51,679 nucleotides of DNA from Ornithinibacter sp. (GCA_029266735.1 JAQSWG010000036.1:1-51679); one strand, 5' to 3'. Positions 33,310 through 45,083 are shown, numbered from the stretch's first letter. Notes: generated by a model not told the origin, from the sequence alone. Numbers and translations: made by a program.

Positions 33310-34404
33310 TCAGCGCCGCCCGGCTGCCGCCGCCACGACGAGGTCGGCGAGCAGCTCGTCACCGTCGCGCGTCCCCACCGCCGCCGCGGCGGTGGCCATC
33401 GTCCTGAGCCGAGCCGCGTCGAGGGCCAGCGGTTGCAGGACTCGGGTCACCCACTCGGGAGTGACCTCCGCGTCGTCGACGAGGAGACCCCCGCCGGCGC
33501 TCACGACGGCCCTCGCGTTGAGCCGTTGCTCTCCGTTGCCGATGGGCAGGGGGACATACACGGCGGGCAGTCCGACGGCGGTGATCTCGCAGACCGTGTT
33601 GGCACCGGCGCGGGCGACGACGATATCCGCGGCGGCGTACGCCAGGTCCATGCGGTCGCAGTACGGCAGGACGACGTAGCGCGCGCCCTCGACGGCATCC
33701 GGCACGAAGTCCTTGCCCGCCCCGGTGAGGTGGAGCACCTGCACGCCCGCCATGGACAGCTGCCCGGCGGCGTCGGCGAAGGCGCCGTTGAGGCGCTGCG
33801 CCCCCAGTGACCCCCCCGTGACCAGGACCGTCGGTCCGTCGGACAGGCCGAAGCGGTCACGTGCCTCCGCGCGCGTCGACCGACGGTCCAGCGTCGTGAT
33901 CTCGCGGCGCAGCGGCATGCCGGTGACGACGGCGTCCGGAAGGGGAGTGCCCGGAAACGTCACGGCCACCTCGGCGGCGATGCGCGCGCCCAACCGGTTC
34001 GCGAGTCCGGGTCGCGCGTTCTGCTCGTGAACGACGACCGGTGTTCCCCGCCGGCGGGCGGCGAGGTACGCCGGGGCCGCGACGTACCCGCCGAAGCCCA
34101 CCACGACATCCGCGGCCGTGTGGTCGAGGGCCTCACCCGCGGCCAGCACGGCCCGCCGCAGGTTGGCCGGCAGGCGAAGCAGGTCCCCGGAGGGACGCCG
34201 CGGGAAGGGGACCTTGGGCACCTCGAGGAGCGGGTACCCGCGCTCCGGCACGAGCCGGGACTCGAGCCCGGCGGCCGTGCCGAGGGCGGTGACGCCCACG
34301 TCGGGATCACGCCGGCGTAAGCAGTCGGCGAGGGCGAGCAGCGGCGACACGTGGCCGGCGGTGCCGCCACCTGCGAGGAGCACCGACCGGGGACCTGCGG
34401 TCAC
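33310..34404 (-). CDS. murG: UDP-GlcNAc:lipid I N-acetylglucosaminyltransferase
   Basis: A 364-residue GT28 enzyme making lipid II at the inner face of the membrane. The N-terminal [19 protein letters not shown] and [16 protein letters not shown] bind the acceptor. [12 protein letters not shown] and [20 protein letters not shown] plus [13 protein letters not shown] bind the UDP-sugar. It starts at GTG 34404, overlapping the ftsW stop by 4 nt. Confidence 0.96.
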   Translation of the reverse strand: MTAGPRSVLLAGGGTAGHVSPLLALADCLRRRDPDVGVTALGTAAGLESRLVPERGYPLLEVPKVPFPRRPSGDLLRLPANLRRAVLAAGEALDHTAADVVVGFGGYVAAPAYLAARRRGTPVVVHEQNARPGLANRLGARIAAEVAVTFPGTPLPDAVVTGMPLRREITTLDRRSTRAEARDRFGLSDGPTVLVTGGSLGAQRLNGAFADAAGQLSMAGVQVLHLTGAGKDFVPDAVEGARYVVLPYCDRMDLAYAAADIVVARAGANTVCEITAVGLPAVYVPLPIGNGEQRLNARAVVSAGGGLLVDDAEVTPEWVTRVLQPLALDAARLRTMATAAAAVGTRDGDELLADLVVAAAAGRR

Positions 34405-35666
34405 GACGTGGACCTCCGGCCGCGGGACCGGGCACGTGCCGGCAGCACCGCCAGGGAGCGGCGCAGGGCAGACGGGCGCGCGGACAGCGCCTCGGCACAC
34501 CCGGGCTCGGACCGCGCGAACGACAGGAGGATGCCGAGCGCGAACATCGTCGTCACGAGCGATGAGCCGCCGGAGGACACCAGCGGCAGCGGCACGCCGA
34601 TGACCGGGAGGAGGTTGATCACGGCACCGATGTTGATGAGGGCCTGCACGATGATCCACGTCATGACGCCGGCCGTCGCCACCCGGACGAACAGGTCGTC
34701 GGTGCGCGTCACGAGTCGGTAGCTCGCGACGGCGAGGCAGGCGAGGAGCAGGAGGACCGCCAGCGTGCCGGGGAGGCCGAGCTCCTCGCCGATGATGGCG
34801 AAGATGAAGTCGTTGTGCGGCTCGGAGAGCAGACCCCACTTCTCGCGGCTGGCGCCGAGTCCGAGCCCCAGCCAGCCGCCGTCGGCCAAGGCGTAACGCC
34901 CGTGCAGCGGCTGCCGCGCGGCACCGAACTCGTTGGTGTCCCGGCCGAGCCAGACATCGAAGCGGCCCAGCCGGTTGGGGCTCGTGACGATGAACGCGAC
35001 GGCCACCCCGAGGAAGGGGAGGCCGGCGATCACGAACCACCGCAACGGAACCCCCGCGGCGAACAGCACACCAGCCACGATGGCGCCGAGGACGAGCACC
35101 GTCCCGAGGTCGTGGCCCAGCACGACCGCGGCGATGCTCACGGCGGCGATGGGCACGAGGTAGGGCACGAGGACGTGGCTGAAGGAGTGGAGGCTCCTGC
35201 GCTTCGCCGCGAGCACCAGACCACCGGTGAGCACCAGCCCCACCTTGATGATCTCGGACGGCTGCACGCTGAGCCGGCCGAGCCGCAGCCAGTTCTGGTT
35301 GCCGTTGACGTCCACGCCCATCGGGGTGAGGACGAGCAGCTGGAGCACGATGCCGACGACGAGGACCGGCAGGGCCAGGCGCTTCCAGCCCGCCACGCGG
35401 ATCCTCGACGCGACCGCCAGCACGACCGCCCCGACCGCGGCGAAGCCGGCCTGCTTGAGGAAGATGGTGTACGCCGACGACGTCTTGTCCAGCGAGACGA
35501 CCGCCGAGGCGGACAGCACCATGATGAGGCCGAAGATGACCAGGGCCCCCGTGACACAGACGAGGACGTAGTAGGTCGTGACGGGCGAGTCGAACCGCGC
35601 CAGCCACCCCGCGATGCGAGAGCCGGGGCGGGTGCCCGCGCGCGCCGGCGCAGTTGCGCTGCTCAC
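34401..35666 (-). CDS. ftsW: Lipid II polymerase FtsW (SEDS)
   Basis: A 421-residue polytopic SEDS glycosyltransferase that polymerises lipid II at the septum together with FtsI. About ten hydrophobic segments are seen. Hallmarks are [42 protein letters not shown] and [13 protein letters not shown]. The C-terminus is an Arg/Ser-rich cytoplasmic tail. It starts at GTG 35666, 3 nt after the murD stop. Confidence 0.95.
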   Translation of the reverse strand: MSSATAPARAGTRPGSRIAGWLARFDSPVTTYYVLVCVTGALVIFGLIMVLSASAVVSLDKTSSAYTIFLKQAGFAAVGAVVLAVASRIRVAGWKRLALPVLVVGIVLQLLVLTPMGVDVNGNQNWLRLGRLSVQPSEIIKVGLVLTGGLVLAAKRRSLHSFSHVLVPYLVPIAAVSIAAVVLGHDLGTVLVLGAIVAGVLFAAGVPLRWFVIAGLPFLGVAVAFIVTSPNRLGRFDVWLGRDTNEFGAARQPLHGRYALADGGWLGLGLGASREKWGLLSEPHNDFIFAIIGEELGLPGTLAVLLLLACLAVASYRLVTRTDDLFVRVATAGVMTWIIVQALINIGAVINLLPVIGVPLPLVSSGGSSLVTTMFALGILLSFARSEPGCAEALSARPSALRRSLAVLPARARSRGRRSTS

Positions 35667-35669
35667 CGG

Positions 35670-37160
35670 CTACTCCCCCGCGGCAAGCCGGCGGACGGCT
35701 CGGACGAAGGCGTCGCCGCGCGCTCCGTAGTCGGAGAACATGTCCATCGACGCCGCGGCGGGCGCGAGCAGGACGACGTCGCCCTCGTGCGCGAGCGCGA
35801 GGGCCTCCCTCACCACGAGGTCCATGGCACCAGTGTCCGTGCGCTCCACGTCGACGACGGGGACATCCGGCGCGTGTCGAGCGAGCGCGTCGGCGAGCGC
35901 CGCGCGGTCCGCGCCGAGCAGCACGACGCCGCGCAGTCGGTCGGCTGCAGCGACGACGAGGTCCCCCACGTCGGCGCCCTTGAGCAGGCCGCCGGCGACC
36001 CACACGACGTGCTCGTATGCCGTGATGCTGGCTCGTGCGGCGTGCGGGTTCGTGGCCTTGGAGTCGTCGACCCACCGGACGCCCCCGATGGTGCCGACCT
36101 CGGCGATGCGGTGCGGCTCCGGGGTGAACGTGCGGAGGCCGGCGCGGACGGCGCCCGCTGGGACGCCGTGCGCCCGGGCGAGAGCGGCGGCGGCCAGCGC
36201 GTTGGCGACGAGGTGGGGAGGGGCCTCGGGCAGGTCCCCGCGGAGGTCGTCCACCGTCGCGAGCTCGGCGGCCGCAGTGCGCCGCTGCTCCACGAAGGCG
36301 CGGTCGGCGAGCACGTCGTCCACGAGCCCCACCTCCGAGAGCCCGGGCACGCCCAGGGTGAACCCGACTGCACGGCATCCCTCCTGGACGTCGGCCGCCT
36401 CGACGAGGCGGCGGGTGGCGTCGTCCTGGACGTTGTAGACGCAGGCCACCTCGGTCCGCTCGTAGACCTTCCCCTTGGCTGCGGCGTACTCCTCCATGCT
36501 GCCGTGCCAGTCCACGTGGTCGGGGGCCACGTTGAGACACACGGAGGCCCGCGGCGCGATCGACTGCGACCAGTGGAGCTGGAAGCTCGACAGCTCCACC
36601 GCCAGGACGTCGAAGGGCTCCGGGTCCAACACCACCTCGAGGAGCGGAGTGCCGACGTTCCCGGCGCTGCGGGCGCGAAGCCCGGCAGCGCCGAGGATCG
36701 ACGCCAGCATCTGCACGGTCGTCGTCTTCCCGTTGGTGCCGGTCACCGTGAGCCAGGGGGCCGCCCCCTCCCGCGCACGCATCCGCCACGCGAGCTCCAC
36801 CTCCCCCCAGACGGGGACTCCCCCTGCGGCCGCCGCCGCGAGCAGGGGCTGGTCGGGCCGCCACCCCGGCGAGGTGACGACGAGGTCGACGGGTGTCCCC
36901 GGCATCCGGCCGACGGCGTCGGCACCGAAGTGGAGCCGGGCCCCCAGGATGTCGAGGATGCGAGCCCGCTCGGTGAGGATCGTGCCGTCAGCGGGTTCCT
37001 TCCCGTCCACGACGGTGACCTCGGCGCCTCGCTCCAGCAGGGCGTCAGCCGCCGCGAAGCCGCTCACACCGAGCCCTGCGACGAGCACGCGCAGTCCAGC
37101 CCAGTGGGCGTCACGGTGGGTCAGTCCACCGAGGCGGTCGTGCGAGGGGACCCCGGTCAT
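35670..37160 (-). CDS. murD: UDP-N-acetylmuramoylalanine--D-glutamate ligase
   Basis: A 496-residue Mur ligase adding D-Glu. [19 protein letters not shown] is the N-terminal nucleotide fold, and [13 protein letters not shown] is the P-loop. [17 protein letters not shown] and [12 protein letters not shown] are the metal and substrate blocks. The C-terminal [20 protein letters not shown] is the family end. The start overlaps the mraY stop by 4 nt. Confidence 0.96.
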   Translation of the reverse strand: MTGVPSHDRLGGLTHRDAHWAGLRVLVAGLGVSGFAAADALLERGAEVTVVDGKEPADGTILTERARILDILGARLHFGADAVGRMPGTPVDLVVTSPGWRPDQPLLAAAAAGGVPVWGEVELAWRMRAREGAAPWLTVTGTNGKTTTVQMLASILGAAGLRARSAGNVGTPLLEVVLDPEPFDVLAVELSSFQLHWSQSIAPRASVCLNVAPDHVDWHGSMEEYAAAKGKVYERTEVACVYNVQDDATRRLVEAADVQEGCRAVGFTLGVPGLSEVGLVDDVLADRAFVEQRRTAAAELATVDDLRGDLPEAPPHLVANALAAAALARAHGVPAGAVRAGLRTFTPEPHRIAEVGTIGGVRWVDDSKATNPHAARASITAYEHVVWVAGGLLKGADVGDLVVAAADRLRGVVLLGADRAALADALARHAPDVPVVDVERTDTGAMDLVVREALALAHEGDVVLLAPAAASMDMFSDYGARGDAFVRAVRRLAAGE

Positions 37161-38239
37161 CCGGCGCCCACCACCCACTCCGCGTAGAAGAGGCCGAGGC
37201 CCAGGGCGACGAACAGTCCGGCCACGATCCAGAACCGGATGACGATCGTGACCTCCTGCCACCCCAGCAGCTCGAAGTGGTGTTGCAGTGGTGCCATCCG
37301 GAACACGCGTCGTCCCGTGGTCTTGAAGCTGACGACCTGGATGATGACCGACAGGGTGATCGTCACGAACAGGCCCCCGAGGATGACGACGAGGAGCTCC
37401 GTTCGGCTGAGGATGGCCAGACCCGCGAGACCGCCACCGAGCGCCAGTGAACCCGTGTCCCCCATGAAGATCTTGGCCGGCGACGCGTTCCACCACAGGA
37501 AGCCGAAGCACGCGCCCATGCCGCAGGCGGCGACGATCGCGAGGTCGTGGGGGTCGCGGACCTCGTAGCACTTCGTGCCCGGGTTCCACTGGCAGTTCTG
37601 GTTGAACTGCCAGATGCCGATCAGGACGTACGCAGCGAAGACCATGACCGAGGCGCCCGTCGCGAGGCCGTCGAGCCCGTCGGTGAGGTTCACGCCGTTG
37701 GAGGTGCCCGCGACGATGATGTTGGCCCAGACGACGAAGAGGATGACCCCGACGAGCGTCCCCGCGAACGCCAGGTCCAGCGCGGTGTCCCGGACGAAGG
37801 ACACCGACGTCGAGGCCGGTGTGCGAAAGGAGTCGTTGGGGAACTGGAGTGCGAGGATCGCGAACACGACGGCCACGAGCGTCTGCCCGGCCAGCTTCTC
37901 CCCCGTCCTGAGCCCCAGGCTGCGCTGTTTGCTGATCTTGATGAAGTCGTCGAGGAAGCCGACGAACCCGAGCCCGGACATGAGGAACAGGACGAGCAGG
38001 CCGCTGACGGTGGGCTTCTGGCCGGTCACGAGGTGGGCGCTCGCGTACGCCGCGAGGGAGCTCGCCACGATCACTGCCCCGCCCATCGTGGGGGTCCCGC
38101 GCTTGGTGTGGTGAGAGGTCGGCCCGTCGTCCCGGATGAACTGCCCGTAGCCCTTGCGCACGAGGAAGCGGATGAGCATCGGGGTGCCGAAGAGGGCGAT
38201 GACCAGCGACATGACGGCCGCGAGGAGCACAGCCTTCAC
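37157..38239 (-). CDS. mraY: Phospho-N-acetylmuramoyl-pentapeptide transferase
   Basis: A 360-residue membrane enzyme forming lipid I from UDP-MurNAc-pentapeptide and undecaprenyl phosphate. About ten membrane segments are visible. The catalytic loops are [32 protein letters not shown] and [12 protein letters not shown], with APLQHHFEL near the end. It starts at GTG 38239 and overlaps the murF stop by 4 nt. Confidence 0.97.
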   Translation of the reverse strand: MKAVLLAAVMSLVIALFGTPMLIRFLVRKGYGQFIRDDGPTSHHTKRGTPTMGGAVIVASSLAAYASAHLVTGQKPTVSGLLVLFLMSGLGFVGFLDDFIKISKQRSLGLRTGEKLAGQTLVAVVFAILALQFPNDSFRTPASTSVSFVRDTALDLAFAGTLVGVILFVVWANIIVAGTSNGVNLTDGLDGLATGASVMVFAAYVLIGIWQFNQNCQWNPGTKCYEVRDPHDLAIVAACGMGACFGFLWWNASPAKIFMGDTGSLALGGGLAGLAILSRTELLVVILGGLFVTITLSVIIQVVSFKTTGRRVFRMAPLQHHFELLGWQEVTIVIRFWIVAGLFVALGLGLFYAEWVVGAG

Positions 38240-39702
38240 GCGTGCTCCTCCCTCGGGCCGGCCAGCCGGTCTCCGAGCAACCGTAGCCCCGCGTCCCGGC
38301 TGGACTTGAGGAGAACCACGTCACCGGGGCGGAGCTCGGCACGCAGCAGCCGCTCTGCCTCGTCGACGTCCGCGACCTCGCGGACGTGCGTCATGCGCCC
38401 CGCCACGATGCCGGATGCCGTGCCGACCGGTTCCGCGGCGCCGGCGGCCTCCCGTGCCCGGGTGGCCTCCCGTGCGCCTGCCGCCAGCGGTGCCGCGTCG
38501 GGTCCCACGACGACGAGCTGGTCGACACCGCGGGCGACGACCTCGGCACCGACCTCGGCGTGCAGCGCCACCGCCTGCTCGCCGAGCTCGAGCATCGTGC
38601 CGAGCACCGCCCACGTGCGGGTCCCCTCCCCCATCCGCTGCAGCACCGTCAGTGCGGCCCGCATCGAGTCCGGGTTCGCGTTGTAGGCGTCGTTGACGAC
38701 GGTGACTCCGTCGGCTCGCTCGGTGACCTCCATCCGCCACCTGCTCGTGGCACGAGCCGCCTCCAGTGCGGCACAGGCCTGCTCGAGCGACATCCCCAGC
38801 TCGAGAGCGACCCCCAGGACAGCGAGCGCATTCCCCACGTGATGGCGTCCGACGAGCTGGAGATGAAGTCTGCGGGTCCCGTCCGCTGTGTGGGCGGTGA
38901 ACGTGGGCCGGCCTCGGGCGTCGAGGAGGATGTCACTCGCTCGGAGGTCGGCGTCGTCGGCCTCTCCGACGAGGAGCACCGCGGCAGACGTGGCCGCGGC
39001 CATCCGGCGGACGGCGGCGTCGTCGGCGTTGAGCACGGCCAGCCCGTCCGGCGGCAGGGCATCGACGAGCTCCGCCTTGGCGCGCGCGATCGCCTCTCGG
39101 GAGCCGAACTCCCCGACGTGGGCCGTGCCCACGTTGAGGACGACGCCGATCCTCGGCGGTGCGATCCGAGTGAGGTAGGCGATGTGGCCGATGCCGCGCG
39201 CCCCCATCTCGACGACGAGGAACCGCGTCTCGCTGCTGACCCGGCAGACCGTCAGCGGCACCCCCACCTCGGAGTTGTACGACCCGACAGGGGCGACGGT
39301 GGGAGCGGCCGTGCCGAGGACCGCCCCGAGAAGGTCCTTCGTACTCGTCTTCCCGGAGGAACCGGTGATGCCCACGACCTCGAGCCCCGGCACGCGACGG
39401 ACGACCTCGCGCGCAAGCGCCGCGAACGCTTCCTGGGTGTCCGGGACGACGACACACGGCACTCCGTCCACGGCCCGGGTGACCAGTGCCGCGACGGCTC
39501 CCTGCTCGACAGCCGCCGGGGCGAAGTCGTGCCCGTCTGCGTGCTGCCCGAGCCGGGCGACGTAGACACCGCCGGGACCGGCCTCACGGGAGTCGGTCAC
39601 GACAGGTCCGTCGACGACCAGGGCGTCCGGGTCGACGTCCGGGGGTGCGACGACCACCCCGCCGGTGACGGCCGCGAGGTCGCCCAGGGTCATCGCGATC
39701 AC
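38236..39702 (-). CDS. murF: UDP-MurNAc-tripeptide--D-alanyl-D-alanine ligase
   Basis: A 488-residue Mur ligase attaching D-Ala-D-Ala. The [15 protein letters not shown]-loop, [15 protein letters not shown] and [15 protein letters not shown] are all intact. It starts at GTG 39702, overlapping the murE stop by 4 nt like most junctions here; the ATG at 39693 is an alternative. An Ala/Arg-rich insertion (about residues 415-435, encoded by repeated GCCTCCCG-type units near 38446-38480) lies near the C-terminus. Confidence 0.95.
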   Translation of the reverse strand: MIAMTLGDLAAVTGGVVVAPPDVDPDALVVDGPVVTDSREAGPGGVYVARLGQHADGHDFAPAAVEQGAVAALVTRAVDGVPCVVVPDTQEAFAALAREVVRRVPGLEVVGITGSSGKTSTKDLLGAVLGTAAPTVAPVGSYNSEVGVPLTVCRVSSETRFLVVEMGARGIGHIAYLTRIAPPRIGVVLNVGTAHVGEFGSREAIARAKAELVDALPPDGLAVLNADDAAVRRMAAATSAAVLLVGEADDADLRASDILLDARGRPTFTAHTADGTRRLHLQLVGRHHVGNALAVLGVALELGMSLEQACAALEAARATSRWRMEVTERADGVTVVNDAYNANPDSMRAALTVLQRMGEGTRTWAVLGTMLELGEQAVALHAEVGAEVVARGVDQLVVVGPDAAPLAAGAREATRAREAAGAAEPVGTASGIVAGRMTHVREVADVDEAERLLRAELRPGDVVLLKSSRDAGLRLLGDRLAGPREEHA

Positions 39703-41237
39703 GCGACGTCCCCACGCGCGGCCAGGCGGAGCGCCTCCCGCACCTCGTCGCGGTCCACGAACGGGTGCACGACACCGGCCACGTCCTGCCCGCTCTCGTG
39801 CCCCTTTCCGACGACGGCCACCGTGGCGGCCGTGCCCTCGGCCCAGACGCTGCGGACCGCCCGGCGGATCGCCTCCCTCCGGTCGCCGACGACCAGCACG
39901 TCCGTCGTGCGCCTCACGCTCCGGACCGACTCGACACCCTGGAGCAGGGCGTCCCGGATGGCGGCGGGGTCCTCCGAGCGGGGGTTGTCGTCCGTGACCA
40001 CGACGAGGTCGGCCACCTCCGCGGCGGCGGCGCCCATGGCCCGGCGCTTGTCACGGTCTCGGTCCCCGCCCGCACCCGTGACGCACACGAGGGTGCCCGG
40101 CGTCGTCGGCCGTAACGCCTCGAGGGCGGCGCGGATGGCCTCCGGCGTGTGGGCATAGTCGACCACCACCCGCGGCGCCGGGCCGTCGACGGGAGCCGGG
40201 ACCATCTCCATTCGTCCGGGCACTCTCGGGTCGCGGAGCACGGCCTCGGCGACCTCTGCCGGGTCCTCGCCGAGGAGCACGAGGGCCGCGGCGGCCATCG
40301 CGGTGTTCGTGACGTTGAACTCCCCGGGGAGGGCCGACCTCAGGCGGAGGTCGACTCCCCTGCCGGTGAGCCGGAAGGCGGCGGCGTCGTCTGCCGTCAC
40401 CCCGATCCTCCAGTCCGCCCCCGGCGCCGACCCGATGGTGTGCACGGGGATCGCCGAGCCCTCGACGAGGCGCCGCCCCCACGGGTCGTCGACGCAGACG
40501 AGGCCGAGCCGCGCCCGCTCCGGGGCGAAGAGAGAGGCCTTGGCGGCGAAGTAGTCCTCCATGTCGCGGTGGAAGTCGAGGTGGTCCTGCGAGAGGTTGG
40601 TGAACAGGGCGACGTCGTAGACGACCCCGTCGACGCGGTGCTGGGCCAGCGCGTGGCTCGACACCTCCATCACGCAGCTGTCGATCCCCCGCTCCACCAT
40701 CACGGCGAGGAGTGCGTGGAGCTCCGGCGCCTCGGGGGTGGTGCGCACGCTGTCGAGCCGCACGTCCCCGATGCGGGTCTCCACGGTGCCGATGAGTCCG
40801 GCCCGCCGACCGAGAGCCGTGAGCGCCGAGTGGACGAGGTGCGCCGTCGTCGTCTTCCCGTTGGTGCCGGTCACGCCGACGAGGCGCAGCGGAAGGTGCT
40901 CGGTCCCCGATACGCGGGCCGCCGTGGCCCCCAGCACGTGACGAGGGTGGTCGACGACGACAAGGGGGAGGTCCAGTCCGTAGCCACGGACCAGGTCGGC
41001 TCCCGCCGGGTCCGTCAGCACCGCCACCGCGCCCTTCTCGGCCGCGGACCCGGTGAAGTCGGCACCGTGCGTGCGAGCACCCGGGAGGGCGGCATACAGG
41101 TCACCGGGAAGGACGGCGCGTGAGTCGAGCGTGACCCCGGTGACGACGACCTCCGAGCCTGGGTCCGGCGCGCCGACGAGCGCTGCGATCTCGGAGATGG
41201 GGGTGCGGCGGAGGTGCTGGGGTCGGGGAACGGCCAC
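39699..41237 (-). CDS. murE: UDP-MurNAc-dipeptide--diaminopimelate ligase
   Basis: A 512-residue Mur ligase adding the third residue of the peptide stem. [17 protein letters not shown] is the P-loop, with VDYAHTPEAIRAALEALRP and the DNPR motif (in VTDDNPRSEDP), which recognises diaminopimelate rather than lysine. It therefore predicts a DAP-type wall. It starts at GTG 41237 behind GGAGGGTAGGG, 11 nt after ftsI. Confidence 0.95.
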   Translation of the reverse strand: MAVPRPQHLRRTPISEIAALVGAPDPGSEVVVTGVTLDSRAVLPGDLYAALPGARTHGADFTGSAAEKGAVAVLTDPAGADLVRGYGLDLPLVVVDHPRHVLGATAARVSGTEHLPLRLVGVTGTNGKTTTAHLVHSALTALGRRAGLIGTVETRIGDVRLDSVRTTPEAPELHALLAVMVERGIDSCVMEVSSHALAQHRVDGVVYDVALFTNLSQDHLDFHRDMEDYFAAKASLFAPERARLGLVCVDDPWGRRLVEGSAIPVHTIGSAPGADWRIGVTADDAAAFRLTGRGVDLRLRSALPGEFNVTNTAMAAAALVLLGEDPAEVAEAVLRDPRVPGRMEMVPAPVDGPAPRVVVDYAHTPEAIRAALEALRPTTPGTLVCVTGAGGDRDRDKRRAMGAAAAEVADLVVVTDDNPRSEDPAAIRDALLQGVESVRSVRRTTDVLVVGDRREAIRRAVRSVWAEGTAATVAVVGKGHESGQDVAGVVHPFVDRDEVREALRLAARGDVA

Positions 41238-41248
41238 GCTGACCGACC

Positions 41249-43429
41249 CTACCCTCCGGCACGCTTGCGGCCGTCGCGCAGCAGGGTGGGGTCTGCGAGC
41301 GCCTTCTCCGGGGAGACCCGGAGGGTCACCCTGGGTGGCTTCGCACCTGTGGGCGGGATCTTCAGCTCCTGCAGGGCATACGTCGTGACGTCCTTGAAGA
41401 CCGGCCCGGCGACGTACCCGCCGAAGAACGGGTACGTCGGCTTCTGCACGATGACCGCCACGACGATCTGCGGGTCGTCGGCCGGCGCGTACCCGATGAA
41501 GCTGGCGGTCCGACCGCTGTACCTGCCGGCCTCTGCGTCGTAGTAGTCGGCGGTGCCCGTCTTGCCGGCGACCCGATAGCCCGAGATCTGGGCCTCCTCG
41601 GCCGTCCCCTCCGGACTCACCACGCCCTCGAGCATGCGGCTGACGTCGTTGGCGGTGCGCTGGGAGACCACGCGGGTCGACGGCGACTCCGGCATCGTCG
41701 TCACCGTTCCGTCGGCATCCGCGACGCTGTCCACGAGCCGGGGCGCCACGCGGACCCCGTTGTTGGCGATCGTCTGGAACACCGACGCGGCCTGGATCGC
41801 CGTGACGGAGAGGCCCTGCCCGAACGCGACGGTCGCCTTGGTGGTCCCGCTCCAGTCCTCGCTCCTGGCGAGCAGTCCGCGTGACTCCCCCGGGTACCCG
41901 GTGCCGGACCGGGAGCCGAGGCCGAACTTGCGGAAGTACGTCTCGAGCGTCTTGGGGGGCATCGTCTCGCTGACGAGCACAGTGCCGATGTTGCTCGACT
42001 CCGCGAGGGTTCCGGCGACGGTTCGGTACAGCGTCGGGTGCTCGTGGCTGTCCTTGAAGCTCTTGTCGTAGCGCGGCAGGCGGTTCGGGATGATGACCGG
42101 CGTCGATGGAGTGACCGTTCCCTCCTCGAGCGCGGCCGCTATGGTCATCACCTTCGACGTCGAGCCGGGCTCGAACACGTCCGTGAACGCGACGTTCCCG
42201 AGCTTCGCCCCCTTCTTCCCCACATCGGTGTTGGGGTCGAACGTCGGGTATGAGGCGACGCTCAGCAGGTCGCCCGTCTTCGCGTCCATGACGACGACGG
42301 TGCCGGAGGCGGCCTTGGTCTCCTTGATGCGCTGCGCCAGGGCGTTCTGCGCGTACCACTGGAGGTTGGAGTTGACGGTGAGGGTGATGTCCCGTCCGTC
42401 GACGGCCGGCTCCACGGTGCTCTCGCCGACCGGGATGACCGTGCCGTCGCGCCCAAGCTCGAAGGTCTCGCGCCCAGGTGCGCCTCGCAGCTGCTCCTGC
42501 ATCATGAGCTCGACCCCACCGCCGGGCTCGCCGTTCGCCAGGACGTAGCCGACGAGGGCCGCGGTCGTCGTGCCCTGGGGATACGTGCGCTGGGACCGCG
42601 TCTCGCGGCGGTCGCGGTAGATGCCGGGGATGTCGAGCTTCTCGATGGTGTTCCACGTCAACGGCGTGACATCCCGGCTGAGGATTCGATAGCGGCTGGT
42701 GCCGGTCAGCTGGGGCACGAGCTCCGCGGCGGTCGTGTTCAGCAGTGGGGCCAGCAGCGTTGCCGCCTGGCGGACGGCCTCGGCCGATCGGGTGGGGTCG
42801 CACTCGTGCAGTCCGGTGCCGAACGTGCACACCGCCTGCTGGTCCACGACGACGACCTCGCGCACCACGCTGGACGCGAGGACAGTCCCGTCCGACGCGA
42901 GGACCGTGCCTCGCATCGCAGGGATGACCTGGGCCGCCTCCCGCTTCAGCTGTGCCTCCTCCGCGACGGCGTGGGCGTCGAAGCCCTGGATCCGCACGAG
43001 CTGGGCGGCGAAGATGCTGAGGACGAACAACGTCGCCATGGTGAGGAAGCGCATCCGCCTCCGCGGGCTGCCCGCAGGCGAGCTCCCACGGCGAGACCGG
43101 GGCCGTCGCCCCGACCCTCCCGCGCCTGATCGGCGGGCCGCCGGGCCCCCCTGCGTGCGCACGCGGGTGGAGGTGGAGCGAGAGGTCGCGCCCGACCGGG
43201 GAGCCGTGCCCGTGGCGCCGGCCGCTCGAGTGCGTCCCGTGGTGCCGGTGCGCACCGACGTGCCGGCACCGGAGCGGGCGCGGGCAGCCGGTTCTGCCGT
43301 CGTGGGGGGACGGCGTGTCGTGGCGGCACGGTGTGCCGCGGAGGGACGTGGCGTCCTGTCGGGACGAGGGGGCGTTTCGGGACGGGACCGCGGCTTGACG
43401 TGAGGCGGTGGCTTCCTGCGCTCGGTCAC
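41249..43429 (-). CDS. ftsI: Septal class B penicillin-binding protein (FtsI/PBP3)
   Basis: A 726-residue transpeptidase crosslinking septal peptidoglycan. The first 125 residues form an Arg/Thr/Pro-rich, probably disordered cytoplasmic extension, followed by one membrane segment (about 126-145). The pedestal domain precedes the transpeptidase domain with STSK (in EPGSTSKVMT), SSN (in AESSNIGT) and KTG (in VAGKTGTADYY). It starts at GTG 43429, overlapping the ftsL stop by 4 nt. The long basic N-terminus is much longer than in E. coli and carries no recognisable domain. Confidence 0.94.
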   Translation of the reverse strand: MTERRKPPPHVKPRSRPETPPRPDRTPRPSAAHRAATTRRPPTTAEPAARARSGAGTSVRTGTTGRTRAAGATGTAPRSGATSRSTSTRVRTQGGPAARRSGAGGSGRRPRSRRGSSPAGSPRRRMRFLTMATLFVLSIFAAQLVRIQGFDAHAVAEEAQLKREAAQVIPAMRGTVLASDGTVLASSVVREVVVVDQQAVCTFGTGLHECDPTRSAEAVRQAATLLAPLLNTTAAELVPQLTGTSRYRILSRDVTPLTWNTIEKLDIPGIYRDRRETRSQRTYPQGTTTAALVGYVLANGEPGGGVELMMQEQLRGAPGRETFELGRDGTVIPVGESTVEPAVDGRDITLTVNSNLQWYAQNALAQRIKETKAASGTVVVMDAKTGDLLSVASYPTFDPNTDVGKKGAKLGNVAFTDVFEPGSTSKVMTIAAALEEGTVTPSTPVIIPNRLPRYDKSFKDSHEHPTLYRTVAGTLAESSNIGTVLVSETMPPKTLETYFRKFGLGSRSGTGYPGESRGLLARSEDWSGTTKATVAFGQGLSVTAIQAASVFQTIANNGVRVAPRLVDSVADADGTVTTMPESPSTRVVSQRTANDVSRMLEGVVSPEGTAEEAQISGYRVAGKTGTADYYDAEAGRYSGRTASFIGYAPADDPQIVVAVIVQKPTYPFFGGYVAGPVFKDVTTYALQELKIPPTGAKPPRVTLRVSPEKALADPTLLRDGRKRAGG

Positions 43430-44106
43430 GGGGGGTCCGCCGTCGTTCCCGTGGTGGGCGGACTGGTGGTCCTGGCGAAGTTCCGCCCGCCGGTCGGTGT
43501 CGTGGCTGACGCTGTCGTGGCCGGCGCCGACGTGGTCGTGGCTGGCGTGGACGTGGCTGGCGATGTCGTCGGCGGCGGAGCAGGGTTGCCGGTCGAGGCT
43601 GCCCCTGGCGTGCCCGCCGTCGGGCGCGTCGCTGTCGGTGTCGCGGGGCTCGGGACCGTGGTTCGGCGTGCCGGCGGCAGGGACTCGGTGACGACGCGAA
43701 ACCGGGAGTTCGTCCCGGCCGGTTTCGCGACGCCGAGCACCTTGCCGTCGGAGAGCCGCAGGAACGCGGCCGTCTCGGCCGGCACCATCCCCAGGGAGCG
43801 CGCCCGCTGAGCAAGCGGGCCGGGTCCCGACACCTTGTCGATCGAGTGGCGCAGCGAGTCCTGTGAGTCGGCGAGCTCGTCCGAGCGCTGCTGGAGGTCC
43901 CGCATCGTGTAGGAGCCCTTCGCCATGGCGGTGTTGAGCACGAGGACTCCGACGAAACCGCCGAACAGCAGCAGGATGCAGAGTCCCAGGAAGGCGCCGT
44001 TGCCCTGGATCTCCGGCGGTGCGACGACCTTGAGCTGCCGGGGGGTGGCTCCCGGGCGGCGCGCGGTTGGTCGTGGCTGCGGCCGCAGGGCGGCGAGCTG
44101 GCTCAC
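43426..44106 (-). CDS. ftsL: FtsL-like bitopic division protein
   Basis: A 226-residue protein in the ftsL position. A basic cytoplasmic part (about 1-36), one membrane segment (about 38-59, [20 protein letters not shown]) and a short coiled coil (about 68-110, [20 protein letters not shown]) match FtsL/DivIC. The C-terminal 80 residues are a Thr/Pro/Ala-rich periplasmic tail, longer than in most relatives and probably a flexible wall-spanning stretch. It starts at GTG 44106 overlapping rsmH by 4 nt. Assignment rests on topology and synteny, since sequence conservation is low. Confidence 0.85.
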   Translation of the reverse strand: MSQLAALRPQPRPTARRPGATPRQLKVVAPPEIQGNGAFLGLCILLLFGGFVGVLVLNTAMAKGSYTMRDLQQRSDELADSQDSLRHSIDKVSGPGPLAQRARSLGMVPAETAAFLRLSDGKVLGVAKPAGTNSRFRVVTESLPPARRTTVPSPATPTATRPTAGTPGAASTGNPAPPPTTSPATSTPATTTSAPATTASATTPTGGRNFARTTSPPTTGTTADPP

Positions 44107-45083
44107 GACACCCTCGCCGCGGTGGGGACGAGGCGTTCGGCCGCGCGCAGCCGGGCGGACGCGGATCGGGGGTTGAGGAGCTGCTCGGGCTCGCCCGGTG
44201 CCTCCGCACCACGGGTCAGCAGCCGGAGGTATGCCGCGTGCTCGGGCAGCTCCACCGGCATCCCGACGGGGCTCCGGCTGCGCGCTCCAGCAGCAAGGGC
44301 CTGTTTGGTGATGCGGTCCTCGAGGGAGTGGTAGGACAGGACCGCGATCCGGCCGCCGGGCGCGAGGACCGCTATCGCCGACGAGACTGCACGCTCCCAG
44401 ACGGCCAGCTCGGCGTTGACCTCGATGCGCAGCGCCTGGAAGGTGCGCTTGGCGGGATGGCCACCCGTGCGTTGGGACGCCGCGGGGACCGCTGTCCGGA
44501 CGAGGTCCACGAGCCGCGCGGAGGTCTCGAACGGTGCCTTCTCCCGCTCGCGCACGATCGCCGAGGCGATCCGGCCGGCGAAGCGCTCCTCGCCGTAGGT
44601 CCGGAGGATCCGGGCCAGCTCTGCGTGCGAGTAGGTGTTGAGGACGTCCGCGGCCGTCTTCCCGGTCGACTGGTCCATCCGCATGTCGAGGGGTGCGTCG
44701 TGCCGGTAGGCGAAGCCACGGTCGGGCTCGTCGAGCTGCAGCGAGGAGACCCCGAGGTCGAAGAGGATGCCGCGGGCGGTGCCCTCCGCGTGCTCGGCCA
44801 GGACAGTGGTGATCTCGTCGAAGACGGCGTGCACGGCGACGAATCGATCACCGAAACGCGAGAGCCGCTCGCCGGCGAGCGCGAGCGCCTCCTCGTCGCG
44901 GTCCATGCCGATGAGACGGGCCCCAGGGCAGGCCTCGAGGATCGCCTCCGCGTGCCCCCCCATTCCGAGGGTGCCGTCGACGCACACCGCGTCGTCGGCC
45001 TGCAGCGCGGGGGCGAGGAGGTCGACGATGCGGTCGCGCAGCACGGGGACGTGCCGGTCGGCGGCGTCTCCTCGGTTGCTCAT
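44103..45083 (-). CDS. rsmH: 16S rRNA (cytosine1402-N4)-methyltransferase
   Basis: A 326-residue SAM-dependent methyltransferase (MraW). [15 protein letters not shown] is the SAM site and [20 protein letters not shown] follows. [19 protein letters not shown] and [13 protein letters not shown] are further signatures, and [16 protein letters not shown] lies near the end. The ATG at 45083 follows GAGGAGCACG. Confidence 0.97.
   Translation of the reverse strand: MSNRGDAADRHVPVLRDRIVDLLAPALQADDAVCVDGTLGMGGHAEAILEACPGARLIGMDRDEEALALAGERLSRFGDRFVAVHAVFDEITTVLAEHAEGTARGILFDLGVSSLQLDEPDRGFAYRHDAPLDMRMDQSTGKTAADVLNTYSHAELARILRTYGEERFAGRIASAIVREREKAPFETSARLVDLVRTAVPAASQRTGGHPAKRTFQALRIEVNAELAVWERAVSSAIAVLAPGGRIAVLSYHSLEDRITKQALAAGARSRSPVGMPVELPEHAAYLRLLTRGAEAPGEPEQLLNPRSASARLRAAERLVPTAARVS

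Noticed and set aside
34815-37187. A 790-residue plus-strand frame opposite ftsW and murD
   Set aside because: Antisense shadow of two well-conserved genes; low-complexity Glu/Arg/His content.
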